Part shown: positions 49,097 through 59,294 of the stretch, piece by piece
Position numbering within the stretch: position 1 is the stretch's first letter
Layout of the letters: each line of letters opens with the position of its first letter
NCBI GenBank assembly: GCA_037127255.1
Contig: JBANSL010000004.1
Coordinates: 55,778,318 to 55,842,317, forward strand
Length of the DNA stretch: 64,000 nucleotides
Source of the DNA: Persicaria tinctoria
Lineage: Eukaryota > Streptophyta > Magnoliopsida > Caryophyllales > Polygonaceae
Reading direction: 5' to 3'
Translations under genes and position numbers: made by a program
The notes under the pieces: model-generated
What the model saw: only the letters and a program-made list of their open reading frames with translations
The model's database searches: none
What the model was told of the DNA's origin: nothing

Positions 49097-49292
49097 TGTT
49101 GTGATGTCCTAGGATTGTCCCACATTGAAAAACACGATAACCCGAGCCTTGCATATAAGTTAGTGGGTCACTCCTCCTATTGCCAATTGGTTTTAGAATG
49201 GAACCCCGCTGGTCTTGTGTGCTCGGCTCGGGTGTGCATATGCGCTCGGACGTGTAGAACCCCCACGTCATATGGCCCACCGGAATTCATCA
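49097..49292 (+). repeat. TRIM K1 3' LTR
   Basis: Partner of 40124-40319, followed by TSD tttga. Confidence 0.92.
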
Positions 49293-49297
49293 TTTGA

Positions 49298-49732
49298 TCG
49301 AGATCCACCACATCGATCTATATGATTGACTTAAGTACCTGAACCAATTGGTTAATTATACTGGCATGAAATAAAAATGTGTTATGGCTTGATTTTAGTC
49401 TATAAATAGACTTGTAAGGGCATCAAGGATGGGTATGACTAAAAATAAAATCATATCTCCCCTACCAATCTCTCTCTCTTTCACTCACTCTTCACCTCAC
49501 CTTGTTCTTACTCCTCACCTCTTCTCTGTTTCTAGTCTAAGAAGCAACATAACCGATTCTGTTATAGCCTTGGGCCATAGGCCCATAACAAAATGTTAGC
49601 TAAATGTGTCATACAAATTGAGATCGAGTAACTATAAATTAGGGTTTTACTCGGTGATTAGTAGGGATGAAAATCACCTAGCGAGTGCATGAGTTAGTAA
49701 GCACTTGTGTACGTACCAAACCTTTCAAGAAT
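49298..49732. other. Unassigned sequence with a TATA box between K1 and K2
   Basis: TATAAATA at 49401-49408 is followed by a C/T-rich run, like an LTR or gene promoter. No paired repeat and no coding region was found, so its nature is open. Confidence 0.35.
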
Positions 49733-49855
49733 CCAACAAGTTGAAGAAAATTAAAGGTGTATTGTTAAGGCACCACAAATATAGGCTTTATAGGCGCAAT
49801 ATTTGTAATTATAATCACTAATGGGAAAAAAAAGGGATCCATTTTACGTGCACAC
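49733..49855. repeat. 123-bp flank of K2, left copy
   Basis: Begins CCAACAAGTTGAAG and ends GTGCACAC at the K2 LTR. It recurs at 55900-56022 with one difference. Confidence 0.95.
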
Positions 49856-50514
49856 TGTTGGGATCGACAAGACCCAAATGCAGAAATGAATCGGGAACCT
49901 AGCAACTCAAGCTACAATCCCGCTGATAACCAAGTTCACCAATTTACGGAACCTCAAACACAATCAAACCAAGCAACGCAAGCACACAAACAAACACAAG
50001 CAAGAACACAACGATTTAAGTGGAAAACCCTCCCTAACCCGGAGGATCAAAAACCACTGTCGCCCGCCAGAGCACCAAAATCCACTAATCAACAAAATGG
50101 GTACAAGTGTTCTTCACTTACAAATCTCACACAAGGAGATACCACCAATTTCACTCAAATTGGTACAACACCATTTTCACCAAGATTAGGGATTCTAAAC
50201 GAGAGAAATAAAAGCCGACAAACACGAGTAGGCTTACCGAGAACTCGAGGTGAAAGAACCCGGGTGAGACAAGGAAGATCCCCTCACTTTCTCACAATTT
50301 TTCCCCTCTTCTCCTTTCTCCCTCCTCACTTTTGTGCTCCTACAATGGGGTTCCACTTTCAGCTTTCAACCATGGAAAGCTTGAGCTGCTTGCTTCTTTT
50401 TTTTTTACTCGTACACTGCAAGCCAAAGGCAAAAGAAATGCCTTTTAAATCTTCCAAGAGACAAGCCAAACTGATGGCTTACATTGGGCTGGACTAATGG
50501 GCTTGGGCCCAACA
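49856..50514 (-). repeat. K2 3' LTR (659 bp)
   Basis: Partner of 54605-55266. The 203-codon plus-strand frame across it also occurs in the other LTR and is not a gene. Confidence 0.95.
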
Positions 50515-50561
50515 ATCTCCCCCTCCAGCCCAAGGGGAAGACATCCATGCTCGTCACGGCA

Positions 50562-53500
50562 TCAGTTGCGGATCAGCCCCGCCATCTTGGCGCAGAACTG
50601 ATGCTTGTCGGCAGTCACCACCTTGGTCAACATGTCAGCTGGATTCTTGTTCGTGTGAATCTTCTTCAAAGCCATCTCTCGGTTGTTCACCGCATCTCGA
50701 ATCCAATGGTATCTCACATCAATATGCTTGGTCCGGCAATGGTATGTAGCGTTCTTGCTCAAATCAAGAGCACTCTGCCTATCACAGTTCACCACATACT
50801 CTCCTTGCTTCAACCCCAACTCTCGAAGAAACCTCTTCACCCAAAGCATCTCTTTTCCTGCTTCTGTCATAGCAATGTACTCTGCCTCTGTCGTGGACAA
50901 AGCAACACACTTTTGCAACTTAGACTGCCATGAGACAGCTCCCCCAGCAAAAGTGAACAAATACCCCGATGTAGACTTCCTACCATCGAGGTCTCCTGCC
51001 ATGTCTGAATCGGTGGAGCCTTCAAGAATGGGTTTGGAACCCCCATAGCATAAAGACATCTTCGACGTACCTTTCAAATATCTGAAGATCCATTTCACTG
51101 CCTCCCAATGATCTCTGCCTGGATTAGAGAGGAACCTGCTGACCAAACCAACTGCATGAGCAATGTCAGGCCGGGTGCACACCATAGCATACATCAAACT
51201 CCCAACTGCCGATGAGTAGGGAACGGTGGCCATCTTCTTCTTCTCTTCATTTGTAGATGGACAACCCTTCTTGCTCAACTTGAAGTGACTAGCAAGAGGT
51301 GTGCTAACTGGCTTAGCTTTCTCCATGTTGAACCTGCTCAGGACTTTCTCAACATACCTCTCATGTGACAACCATATCTTCTTGGCCTTCCTGTCACGGG
51401 TAATCTGCATACCCAAGATCTGGCGTGCTGGTCCCAAGTCTTTCATATCAAAAGAAGTATACAACTTCTTCTTCAAATCATCAACCATAGATTTATCCGG
51501 TCCAACAATCAGCATATCATCTACATACAGAAGAAGAAACACAAACCTGCCATCTGAATGCCGCTTGAAGTAAACACAATGATCTGCACTTGTTCTGGTG
51601 TAGCCATGATCCACCATGAAGCAATCAAATTTCTTGTACCATTGTCTGGGAGCTTGCTTCAGCCCATACAAGCTCTTCTTCAATTTGGAAACCAAGTGTT
51701 CTTTCCCTTTTACTTCAAATCCTTCCGGCTGCTCCATATATATCTCCTCCTCCAAATCACCATGGAGAAATGCAGTCTTCACATCTAACTGCTCAAGTTC
51801 CAAATCCATGCTTGCAGCTAAGCTAAGGATCACCCTGATGGAACTCATCTTCACAACAGGTGAGAAGATTTCATCAAAATCAACTCCCTTTTCCTGGCTG
51901 AAACCCTTCACAACTAGTCGGGCTTTGTACTTGACTAGTTTGTCTCCATCCATCTTCAACTTGTACACCCATTTGTTCTTCAAGGCCTTTCTTCCTTTGG
52001 GAAGTTTAACAAGCTCATAAGTGTTGTTCTTCTTCAAAGAACTTATCTCTTCTTCCATGGCTTTTCTCCACTGAGCTTTCTCCTTGTGGGTTCGAGCTTC
52101 CTGAAAGCTCTCAGGCTCCCCCTCTTCAGTGACTGCAACATACTCAGAATTGGGGTATCTTGTGGACGGACGACGCTCTCTGCTTGATCTCCTGAGCTCA
52201 ACTGTCTCCTCATCTTGTGTCGGCTCCCCCTGCTCAGAGCCCTCTCCAAATTCAGCTTCAGCTTCTGGTAACACTTCAACTGCAGGGGGAATCTCTTCAT
52301 CATCTCCTGAGTGAGACTCACCGCTTGTTCCAGTCTCTTCTGATTGAGAAGGGAAGTAGACTCGTAGCTCAGGATCTTCCTGTGGTGCAGGTGTATCTGC
52401 ATCTGATAGTGTCTTGTCCTCATGAAAGATCACATCTCTAGATCTGAACACTTTCTTCTTCTCTGGATCCCACAACTTGTACCCAAAATCAACATCTCCA
52501 TAACCCAGAAACATGCAAGTGATTGCTCTGTCATCCAGCTTCTGTCTCTGTTCTTTAGGCACATGTACAAATGCCTTGCAACCAAAGACCCTCAGGTGAG
52601 AGTAGGAAATGTCTCTGCCAGACCACACTCTCTCTGGGATATCAAAACCCAAAGCTGACGATGGAGATCGGTTCATCAAGTAGCAGGCAGTGCTCAAAGC
52701 TTCTCCCCAAAATGGCTTCGGAAGCTTTGCCATTTTCAGCATACATCTGACCTTCTCAAGCAAAGTTCTGTTTGTTCTTTCTGCAACGCCATTGTGTTGT
52801 GGAGTGCCAGGAGTTGTCTTCTCATGCCTGATCCCATGCTGCAGACAATATCTCTGAAACTCCTTGGACGTGTACTCGCCTCCATTGTCACTACGGAGGC
52901 TCTTCAGGGAGCAACCCTTCTCCCTTTCCACCATGGCATGCCATTGCTTGAAGCAATCAAGCACCTGGTCTTTTGTCTTCAAAACAAACACCCAAACCTT
53001 CTGTGAAGCATCATCAATAAAGGTCAGAAAATACCTACTACCTCCTAAGGAAGGTACATCAATGGGACCACACACATCAGAATACACCAACTCAAGCAGA
53101 TTTTTCTTCCTTTCAGAAGACTTACTGAATGACACTCTAGTTTGCTTTCCAAATAAGCAATTGTCACAGGGGTTTAGTGTCATACCTTTGGCAACAGGAA
53201 TGAGAGACTTCCTTGCCAAAATTTGCCGTCCTTTGTCACTCATATGCGCGAGCCGCCTATGCCACAAATATGGTGATGCAACACCCTCAACTGCATTCAG
53301 GCCACCTCTAGCAACCTTCAGCTGAGTTATGTAAAGAGTGTAGCTCAAGCTTGCCTTAGCAATCACCATAGATCCTTTTGTCAGCTTCCACTTTCCATCA
53401 CCAGTGCTACTATGATAACCTTCTCGGTCCAAGGCTTGTTGAGAAATCAAATTCAAGTGAAGATCTGGTACATGTCGCACATTCTTCAAGGTCATCGTGC

Positions 53501-54566
53501 AACCTACATTTGTCTGGACACAAATGTCACCAATACCAACAATCTTCGCAGAGCTGAAGTTCCCCATCTTCATTAGACCAAAGTCTCCAGCTTCATAGGC
53601 GGTGAAGATCTCCTTCCTCGGTGTAGCATGATAGGATGCGGCTGAATCAACTATCCACTCTACACGAGTATCAAATTCCTGGTTATGATCATCAACACAG
53701 GAGAGAACCACCATAGCTTCCTCATCGCCATAAACAGTTGCAGCAGTGTTCTTCTCATCATCTTTCTTATTTTTCTCTTCCTTTTGCTTCCTCTTCAACG
53801 CATAACAATTCTTTCTTATATGCCCCTCTTTGCCACAATGATAACAGACAGACTTTTCTTTACCTTGGGAAGCATCTCTCTTCTGCGATTTCCCTCTGGA
53901 TTTTCCACGACCTCTTCTGTCTCTGCTTCTTCCTATGAACCTTTCTTCAGCAGTTGTGGCCAAAGCCTGTGAGGTGCTTGTGCCCATATCCTTTCTACGA
54001 GTCTCTTCATTGTAGAGACTATCCTTCACGGTCGATAAGGACACAACACCACTCGGTGCAGAGTTGCTAATGGTCACCACCAGAGTCTCCCAAGTGTCAG
54101 GCAAAGAGCTCAGAAGCAATAGGGCCTGCAACTCGTCATCTATGACCAACTTCATAGTATTCAGCTGATTTACAAGCTCCTGAAACTCACTCAAGTGTTC
54201 GGTTATAGGCTTTCCATCCTTGTACTTCAAATTTACAAGCTTCCTTATCACAAAGGTTTTGCTCTGCGCAGACTTCCTCTCATACATGGATTCCAACTTC
54301 TTCCACAAGACCTGTGCATCAGTTTCGTTGCTTATATGGTGATAGACACTGTTATCAACCCATTGTCTGACGGTTCCCACAGACTTCCGATGTAGCTTTT
54401 CCCAGTCTCCTTCAGACACACCAGTCGGCTTGCTAGACCCAAGCTTAATCGGATCATACAAATCCCTGCAGTACAACAAATCCTCCATTCTCGATTTCCA
54501 AATCGAGTAGTTGGAAGATGTCAACTTGATCATCGTACCAGCAAAATCATCTGACTTGGTCGTCAT
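50562..54566 (-). CDS. K2 gag-pol polyprotein, Tnt1-like, intact
   Basis: I chose ATG 54566 (MTTKSDDFAGTM), 25 bases past the PBS. The frame is also open upstream to 54626, but that part encodes LTR and PBS. The product is 1334 aa, close to the known Tnt1 size. Gag comes first, with a CCHC knuckle at about 241-254 (CYHCGKEGHIRKNC). The protease motif VDSAAS is near 306. The integrase finger is H436/H441/C467/C470, and the integrase triad is D497 (YSDVCG), D560 (RSDNGGE), E596 (GVAER). RT has YVDDML near 1012, and RNase H includes DSDMAGD near 1185, TTEAEYIA and the final NPADMLTK. All key residues are present and there are no stops, so it may be autonomous. Confidence 0.97.
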   Translation of the reverse strand: MTTKSDDFAGTMIKLTSSNYSIWKSRMEDLLYCRDLYDPIKLGSSKPTGVSEGDWEKLHRKSVGTVRQWVDNSVYHHISNETDAQVLWKKLESMYERKSAQSKTFVIRKLVNLKYKDGKPITEHLSEFQELVNQLNTMKLVIDDELQALLLLSSLPDTWETLVVTISNSAPSGVVSLSTVKDSLYNEETRRKDMGTSTSQALATTAEERFIGRSRDRRGRGKSRGKSQKRDASQGKEKSVCYHCGKEGHIRKNCYALKRKQKEEKNKKDDEKNTAATVYGDEEAMVVLSCVDDHNQEFDTRVEWIVDSAASYHATPRKEIFTAYEAGDFGLMKMGNFSSAKIVGIGDICVQTNVGCTMTLKNVRHVPDLHLNLISQQALDREGYHSSTGDGKWKLTKGSMVIAKASLSYTLYITQLKVARGGLNAVEGVASPYLWHRRLAHMSDKGRQILARKSLIPVAKGMTLNPCDNCLFGKQTRVSFSKSSERKKNLLELVYSDVCGPIDVPSLGGSRYFLTFIDDASQKVWVFVLKTKDQVLDCFKQWHAMVEREKGCSLKSLRSDNGGEYTSKEFQRYCLQHGIRHEKTTPGTPQHNGVAERTNRTLLEKVRCMLKMAKLPKPFWGEALSTACYLMNRSPSSALGFDIPERVWSGRDISYSHLRVFGCKAFVHVPKEQRQKLDDRAITCMFLGYGDVDFGYKLWDPEKKKVFRSRDVIFHEDKTLSDADTPAPQEDPELRVYFPSQSEETGTSGESHSGDDEEIPPAVEVLPEAEAEFGEGSEQGEPTQDEETVELRRSSRERRPSTRYPNSEYVAVTEEGEPESFQEARTHKEKAQWRKAMEEEISSLKKNNTYELVKLPKGRKALKNKWVYKLKMDGDKLVKYKARLVVKGFSQEKGVDFDEIFSPVVKMSSIRVILSLAASMDLELEQLDVKTAFLHGDLEEEIYMEQPEGFEVKGKEHLVSKLKKSLYGLKQAPRQWYKKFDCFMVDHGYTRTSADHCVYFKRHSDGRFVFLLLYVDDMLIVGPDKSMVDDLKKKLYTSFDMKDLGPARQILGMQITRDRKAKKIWLSHERYVEKVLSRFNMEKAKPVSTPLASHFKLSKKGCPSTNEEKKKMATVPYSSAVGSLMYAMVCTRPDIAHAVGLVSRFLSNPGRDHWEAVKWIFRYLKGTSKMSLCYGGSKPILEGSTDSDMAGDLDGRKSTSGYLFTFAGGAVSWQSKLQKCVALSTTEAEYIAMTEAGKEMLWVKRFLRELGLKQGEYVVNCDRQSALDLSKNATYHCRTKHIDVRYHWIRDAVNNREMALKKIHTNKNPADMLTKVVTADKHQFCAKMAGLIRN

Positions 54567-54590
54567 TTCTGCTTCTAAACTAGCAACCAG

Positions 54591-54602
54591 GCTCTGATAC
54601 CA
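54591..54602 (-). promoter_or_regulatory. K2 primer-binding site (tRNA-iMet type)
   Basis: The minus strand reads TGGTATCAGAGC two bases after the 5' LTR. Confidence 0.93.
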
Positions 54603-54604
54603 CT

Positions 54605-55266
54605 TGTTGGGATCGACAAGACCCAAATGCAGAAATGAATCGGGAACCTAGCAACTCAAGCTACAATCCCGCTGATAACCAAGTTCACCAATTTACGGAA
54701 CCTCAAACACAATCAAACCAAGCAACGCAAGCACACAAACAAACACAAGCAAGAACACAACGATTTAAGTGGAAAACCCTCCCTAACCCGGAGGATCAAA
54801 AACCACTGTCGCCCGCCAGAGCACCAAAATCCACTAATCAACAAAATGGGTACAAGTGTTCTTCACTTACAAATCTCACACAAGGAGATACCACCAATTT
54901 CACTCAAATTGGTACAACACCATTTTCACCAAGATTAGGGATTCTAAACGAGAAAAATAAAAGCCGACAAACACGAGTAGGCTTACCGAGAACTCGAAGT
55001 GAAAGAACCCGAGTGAGACAAGGAAGATCCCCTCACTTTCTCACAATTTTTCCCCTCTTTCTCCTTTCTCCCTCCTCACTTTTGTGCTCCTACAATGGGG
55101 TTCCACTTTCAGCTTTCAACCATGGAAAGCTTGAGCTGCTTGCTTCTTTTTTTTTTTTACTCGTACACTGCAAGCCAAAGGCAAAAGAAATGCCTTTTAA
55201 ATCTTCCAAGAGACAAGCCAAATTGATGGCTTACATTGGGCTGGACTAATGGGCTTGGGCCCAACA
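54605..55266 (-). repeat. K2 5' LTR (662 bp), shared with the partial second copy
   Basis: Acts as 5' LTR for the complete K2 and, at its other side, as the 3' LTR of the partial copy 55267-55904. Confidence 0.93.
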
Positions 55267-55904
55267 ATCTCCCCCTCCAGCCCAAGGGGAAGACATCCAT
55301 GCTCGTCACGGCATCAGTTGCGGATCAGCCCCGCCATCTTGGCGCAGAACTGATGCTTGTCGGCAGTCACCACCTTGGTCAACATGTCAGCTGGATTCTT
55401 GTTCGTGTGAATCTTCTTCAAAGCCATCTCTCGGTTGCTCACCGCATCTCGAATCCAATGGTATCTCACATCAATATGCTTGGTCCGGCAATGGTATGTA
55501 GCGTTCTTGCTCAAATCAAGAGCACTTTGCCTATCACAGTTCACCACATACTCTCCTTGCTTCAACCCCAACTCTCGAAGAAACCTCTTCACCCAAAGCA
55601 TCTCTTTTCCTGCTTCTGTCATAGCAATGTACTCTGCCTCTGTCGTGGACAAAGCAACGCACTTTTGCAACTTAGACTGCCATGAGACAGCTCCCCCAGC
55701 AAAAGTGAACAAATACCCCGATGTAGACTTCCTACCATCAAGGTCTCCTGCCATGTCTGAATCGATGAAGCCTTCAAGAATGGGTTTGGAACCCCCATAG
55801 CATAAAGGCATCTTCGACGTACCTTTCAAATATCTGAAGATCCATTTCACTGCCTCCCAATGATCTCTGCCTGGATTAGAGAGGAACCTGCTGACCAAAC
55901 CAAC
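55267..55904 (-). pseudogene. Second, truncated K2 pol 3' end (RNase H)
   Basis: 638 bp align without a gap to 50515-51152 (about seven differences). They encode the polyprotein C-terminus from SRFLSNPGRDHW to the stop, including PPT sequence. The copy stops at CCAAC, where the flank duplicate begins. It is a tandem-copy remnant rather than a separate insertion. Confidence 0.95.
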
Positions 55905-56022
55905 AAGTTGAAGAAAATTAAAGGTGTTTTGTTAAGGCACCACAAATATAGGCTTTATAGGCGCAATATTTGTAATTATAATCACTAATGGGAAAAAAAA
56001 GGGATCCATTTTACGTGCACAC
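55900..56022. repeat. 123-bp K2 flank, right copy (empty-site form)
   Basis: Same as 49733-49855 but running from GTGCACAC straight into ATGGAAAAAA with no LTR, so it looks like the site before K2 inserted. Confidence 0.93.
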
Positions 56023-56678
56023 ATGGAAAAAATAAAATGGTATCTTAGGTTCCAAGATTTGACAAATACATGAATGTTTTTGCTTGTCCTTGCTTATCTG
56101 CAACGCGTGTGTATCTTTTGTGACGCTTTTATTTCAACGGTTTTTTACGGTTTTTTATACGTGTCAATAATTTTCAACACTTTACCTCATCGCAAGTCTT
56201 GGATTTACACATTTCTTGACATCTTGTTACGTCGAGAAGAACCTACCCTATCTCCGCAAACCAGTTCTCTCCTCCTCTTGTCAAAGGTCTGAAATCCTAG
56301 CTTGAGCATCATTTGATTGATGCCAGAACTCGTCCACATTAGCATCATCCTTCACGAGCAATGCCAAGGATGCCTCGTCGGAGTCTTCGGCAATGAATGT
56401 TGTACGTGGTGCCTTAACATGTTGGATTTTGTGAAACGAAAGTTGGATTTTGAACGGCCAGATTATTTGTTCCTGTAATGAGATGTCTTTTATGTGAATT
56501 ATTTTTTCCTCTAAAATGACAACATGCAATATCCTGTTAATGTTAGTTGACATTTTTTTTTTACAATCACTAAATTAAAGCTAAAGAAATCACCAACTTT
56601 AAATGTAAAAACTAAAGTAGGTAAAATAATTTTTTTTTTGAAATCTTTGGAGCTTCTAATTAGGATCAAAAATCAATA
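56023..56678. other. Unassigned flank, weak minus-strand frame
   Basis: A 90-codon minus-strand frame (56281-56553) ends in an acidic stretch (KDDANVDEFWHQSNDAQ) that I cannot place. No other feature seen. Confidence 0.3.
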
Positions 56679-57289
56679 TCTATATTATAATACTAAAGGA
56701 GAAGTCGCCTACGACATGTGGCGGCTTCTCCTTTAAAGTAGGGATTTTTAGTTAGAAAATTAATTTAAAATATTTAATGTATTAATTTAAAGTTGGATAT
56801 GCCATATATTTGCTTTAAAAAAAAGATATGGCGTACATATATTGTTTGGATATGTTGATATATTTGAAATAATCTAAATTATTTTTGAGTATTTCGTTTT
56901 AAGTAAATATATTTTTAATAAAAGTTCTATTATTTTTAAATTAAATATACATAGAATTTTATAACTATTTTTGATATATTTCATTTATGTGCACTTATAA
57001 TAAATAAATAAATTTTTAGTTATATTATTTTAACTTTTAAGATAAAGTTGTATATTTTTCTCCGAAATATAGAAGGATTTATAATTAAACCTTATTATAA
57101 TGTACGTAAAGTATTTAATATAAGGTTTTAGAAAAATGTCGTTACATAAAAATAAAATGTATTTAATTAAATATTTTGTTTTTTATTATTATTTAAATTG
57201 TATGGGTTTTAATAAAACGTTATATATGAAGTATTAGTTTTAATAAAAAAAACTAATTTTGTTAGTAAACCATTTTTCTTGATTCAACC

Positions 57290-58210
57290 GAACGGATCCA
57301 TCCTAAAAAGAGGTGAACCAAGTTTAGTGAACCCTCCTCCTGCCTGTCGACCTACTGTTGAACAAGGATGGATTTTGCCTCCCTCAAATCTCGTCCAAAT
57401 CTCAAACAAACTATTCTAAAACCTTCCTTATCCGTATCTAATCAGATTTATTCAACAAATTTTGAAGAGTTGGATTTGCCTCCCTCAAATCTCGTCCAAA
57501 TCTCAAACAAACTATTCTAAAACCTTCCTTATCCGTATCTAATCAGATTTATTCAACAAATTTTGAAGAGTTGGATTAAAACAAACCCGAATAAATCTTT
57601 CCCCAAATTCAAAATTCATCCAAATCCGCCCAATTCGGGACGAAGCTTATCAAATTGAGTATTGGGATAGCGTTAGAAGTGATTATCTAATCGATTTACA
57701 GATTTATCTTAATCCATTTCATCTCCTAATTCTTCCCCTATATATGCCCTTTTCGGCTCATTTTTTATGTACACTACCACCTCTTTTCTCCATATCCGAC
57801 TCTCTAAGCCTTTCCACCACGCTCTACATAGACAAGCAACGTTTTCTTTCACAAACTTTTCACAAAAAAATCCCAAATTCGAAAACCCCCAATTTCGAAT
57901 CCAACCCCGTCGAAGCCACCCCGTCCACCGCTTCCAGCCGCTGTCGAGCCTGTACGTCCTAGCCACTAGGGAGATGCTCTTCATCGCCAAAAATCTGTAG
58001 CCCTCGGTCGCCTATCATTCCGAGCACTATCGAAGCCGCTACGACTTACCGAAGATAGGTCGGAGGGCTGCCGGAACGTCAACGGAAAATATCTACTCAA
58101 GCTACTGTCGGGCTGAGGGAGGAGATGAAGTAATGACATAAAAGCTTTTGTACTTTCTGTTTTTATAAAATATGCCCCTATTTTAGTTTTAAAATTTTCA
58201 GAAATTATAC
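57290..58210 (+). repeat. Diverged LTR fragment related to the G4 family
   Basis: Plus-strand sequence such as CATTCCGAGCACTATCGAAG and CCGCTACGACTTACCGAAG matches the minus strand of the G4 LTR (CATTCCGAGTAATAACGAAA, CCGCTACGACTCGCCGAAG) with many changes. The CTCCCTCAAATCTCG block and a CTATATATGCCC TATA region are also shared in order. No second LTR was found, so this is an old solo or truncated LTR. Confidence 0.75.
57376..57577. repeat. Exact 101-bp tandem duplication
   Basis: The unit beginning TGCCTCCCTCAAATCTCG starts at 57376 and again at 57477 without a difference I can see, inside the otherwise diverged LTR fragment. Confidence 0.92.
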
Positions 58211-58292
58211 CTCAGTTTTGGATGTTGTTCTAACTCGCATAACCTCCTTAATCAACAACATTATCATCAAATCTTTAGTCATCCACAATCAG

Positions 58293-58609
58293 TCAATATT
58301 ATAATACTAAAGGAGAAGCCTAACCCATGTGGCGTCTTCTCCTTTAATATAGGTGTTTTTAATTATTATTATTAGTATTAATTAAGTTGTTTAGATAATT
58401 AAGCATATTTAATTAGTTAATTAATTAAATATAATTAAGTTAAGATTTGGATACGAAATTAGTTGAGATATTCTTGATATTTTGGTTGGTTAGTTTAGAT
58501 ATTAACCGGATAAGATTAAAATTCGGTTAAGATTTGAATCCGAAATTAGTTGAGATATTCTTAATATTTTGGTTACTAAAATTATAGTTACAGTACTTCT
58601 TAACTTGTA
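58293..58609 (+). mobile_element. Helitron-type 5' end 2
   Basis: TCAATATTATAATACTAAAG start, hairpin 58309-58345 shortened on the left arm. Contains an 88-bp imperfect direct repeat (58439 and 58527, GTTAAGATTTG). Confidence 0.6.
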
Positions 58610-59294
58610 TCAATATTTATAATATTAAAGGAGAAGTCGCCTAACCCATGTGGCGGATTCTCCTTTAAAGTAGGACTTTTTTTTTATTATTATTATTATA
58701 GGATTTGTTAAGTAGGATTTGTTAATGGTTGTTAAGATTTGTTAGTTATTAATTGATAAAAACTAAAACAAATCCACAAATATATGGCCCGTTGGATTCG
58801 TTTGTTATTAAAAATGATAAGATTTTTTTTTATTATTGTTAGTTAATTACTGTAGGATATATCGTAGGATATATATGCTGAAAAATAATAACCGAGTACA
58901 CGCGCAGTACACATTAATTTGATAAGATTTGCCTTGATTTGGATCGGTGATAGAAATCTTATATTTGATAGGATTTTTGGTTTGTTATTTCGTTTGGGAG
59001 CTAGCTCTTCAATAAAATATGAGCCTAACAATAGATCGAGCTTCATGTTATCAGACCACGTATACAAATGCTGGCAACAAGTAATTAAATATATATTTAA
59101 TTAAATATATATTCATTTCAACAAATTAAATACCCACTTTATAACTAATTAAATATAAATTGTTTATAGATAAAGATGAAATATATACTCCGTACCTGAT
59201 AAAGTGTTTAAATATATATATGTGAAAGGAGTATAGAGCTAATTAGATTTACCATACTTATCTAATGATATTCGAATATAACCGAATCCGAAAT
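58610..59294 (+). mobile_element. Helitron-type 5' end 3
   Basis: TCAATATTTATAATATTAAA start and hairpin 58627-58666. No CTAG end before the next start. Confidence 0.6.

Larger units (their letters stand above)
40124..49292 (+). mobile_element. K1: TRIM (miniature LTR retrotransposon), interrupted by G4
   Basis: Two 196-bp LTRs (40124-40319, 49097-49292) are flanked by the exact TSD tttga (40119-40123, 49293-49297). After removing G4, only about 123 bp lie between them, made of a decayed PBS (ATCAGAGC) and a purine tract (GAGGGGGCG). The whole element is about 0.5 kb, the size of TRIMs, and codes for nothing. I counted 12 differences between the LTRs, so it is older than G4. Confidence 0.93.
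49856..55266 (-). mobile_element. K2: full-length Tnt1-like Ty1/Copia retrotransposon
   Basis: Minus-strand order is 5' LTR 54605-55266, PBS 54591-54602, single polyprotein 54566-50562, PPT 50515-50525 (GGAGGGGGAGAT), 3' LTR 49856-50514. LTRs start TGTTGGGCCC and end CCCAACA and differ at about six positions, so it is young. The gene order protease-integrase-RT-RNase H is the Copia order. No simple TSD frames it because the right LTR adjoins a second partial internal region. Confidence 0.95.
56679..58292 (+). mobile_element. Helitron-type 5' end 1 and following sequence
   Basis: Starts TCTATATTATAATACTAAAG, with a hairpin at 56695-56734 (AAAGGAGAAGTCGCC / GGCGGCTTCTCCTTT). No own CTAG end is identified before the next 5' end. 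It contains the G4-related LTR fragment. Confidence 0.6.

Noticed and set aside
40124..49292. A 9-kb Copia element
   Set aside because: The interior is the separate Gypsy element G4 with its own target duplication; the host is a 0.5-kb TRIM.
49886..50933. Plus-strand frames of 203 and 149 codons
   Set aside because: They lie in the K2 LTR and antisense to its pol, and repeat at 54635-55685.
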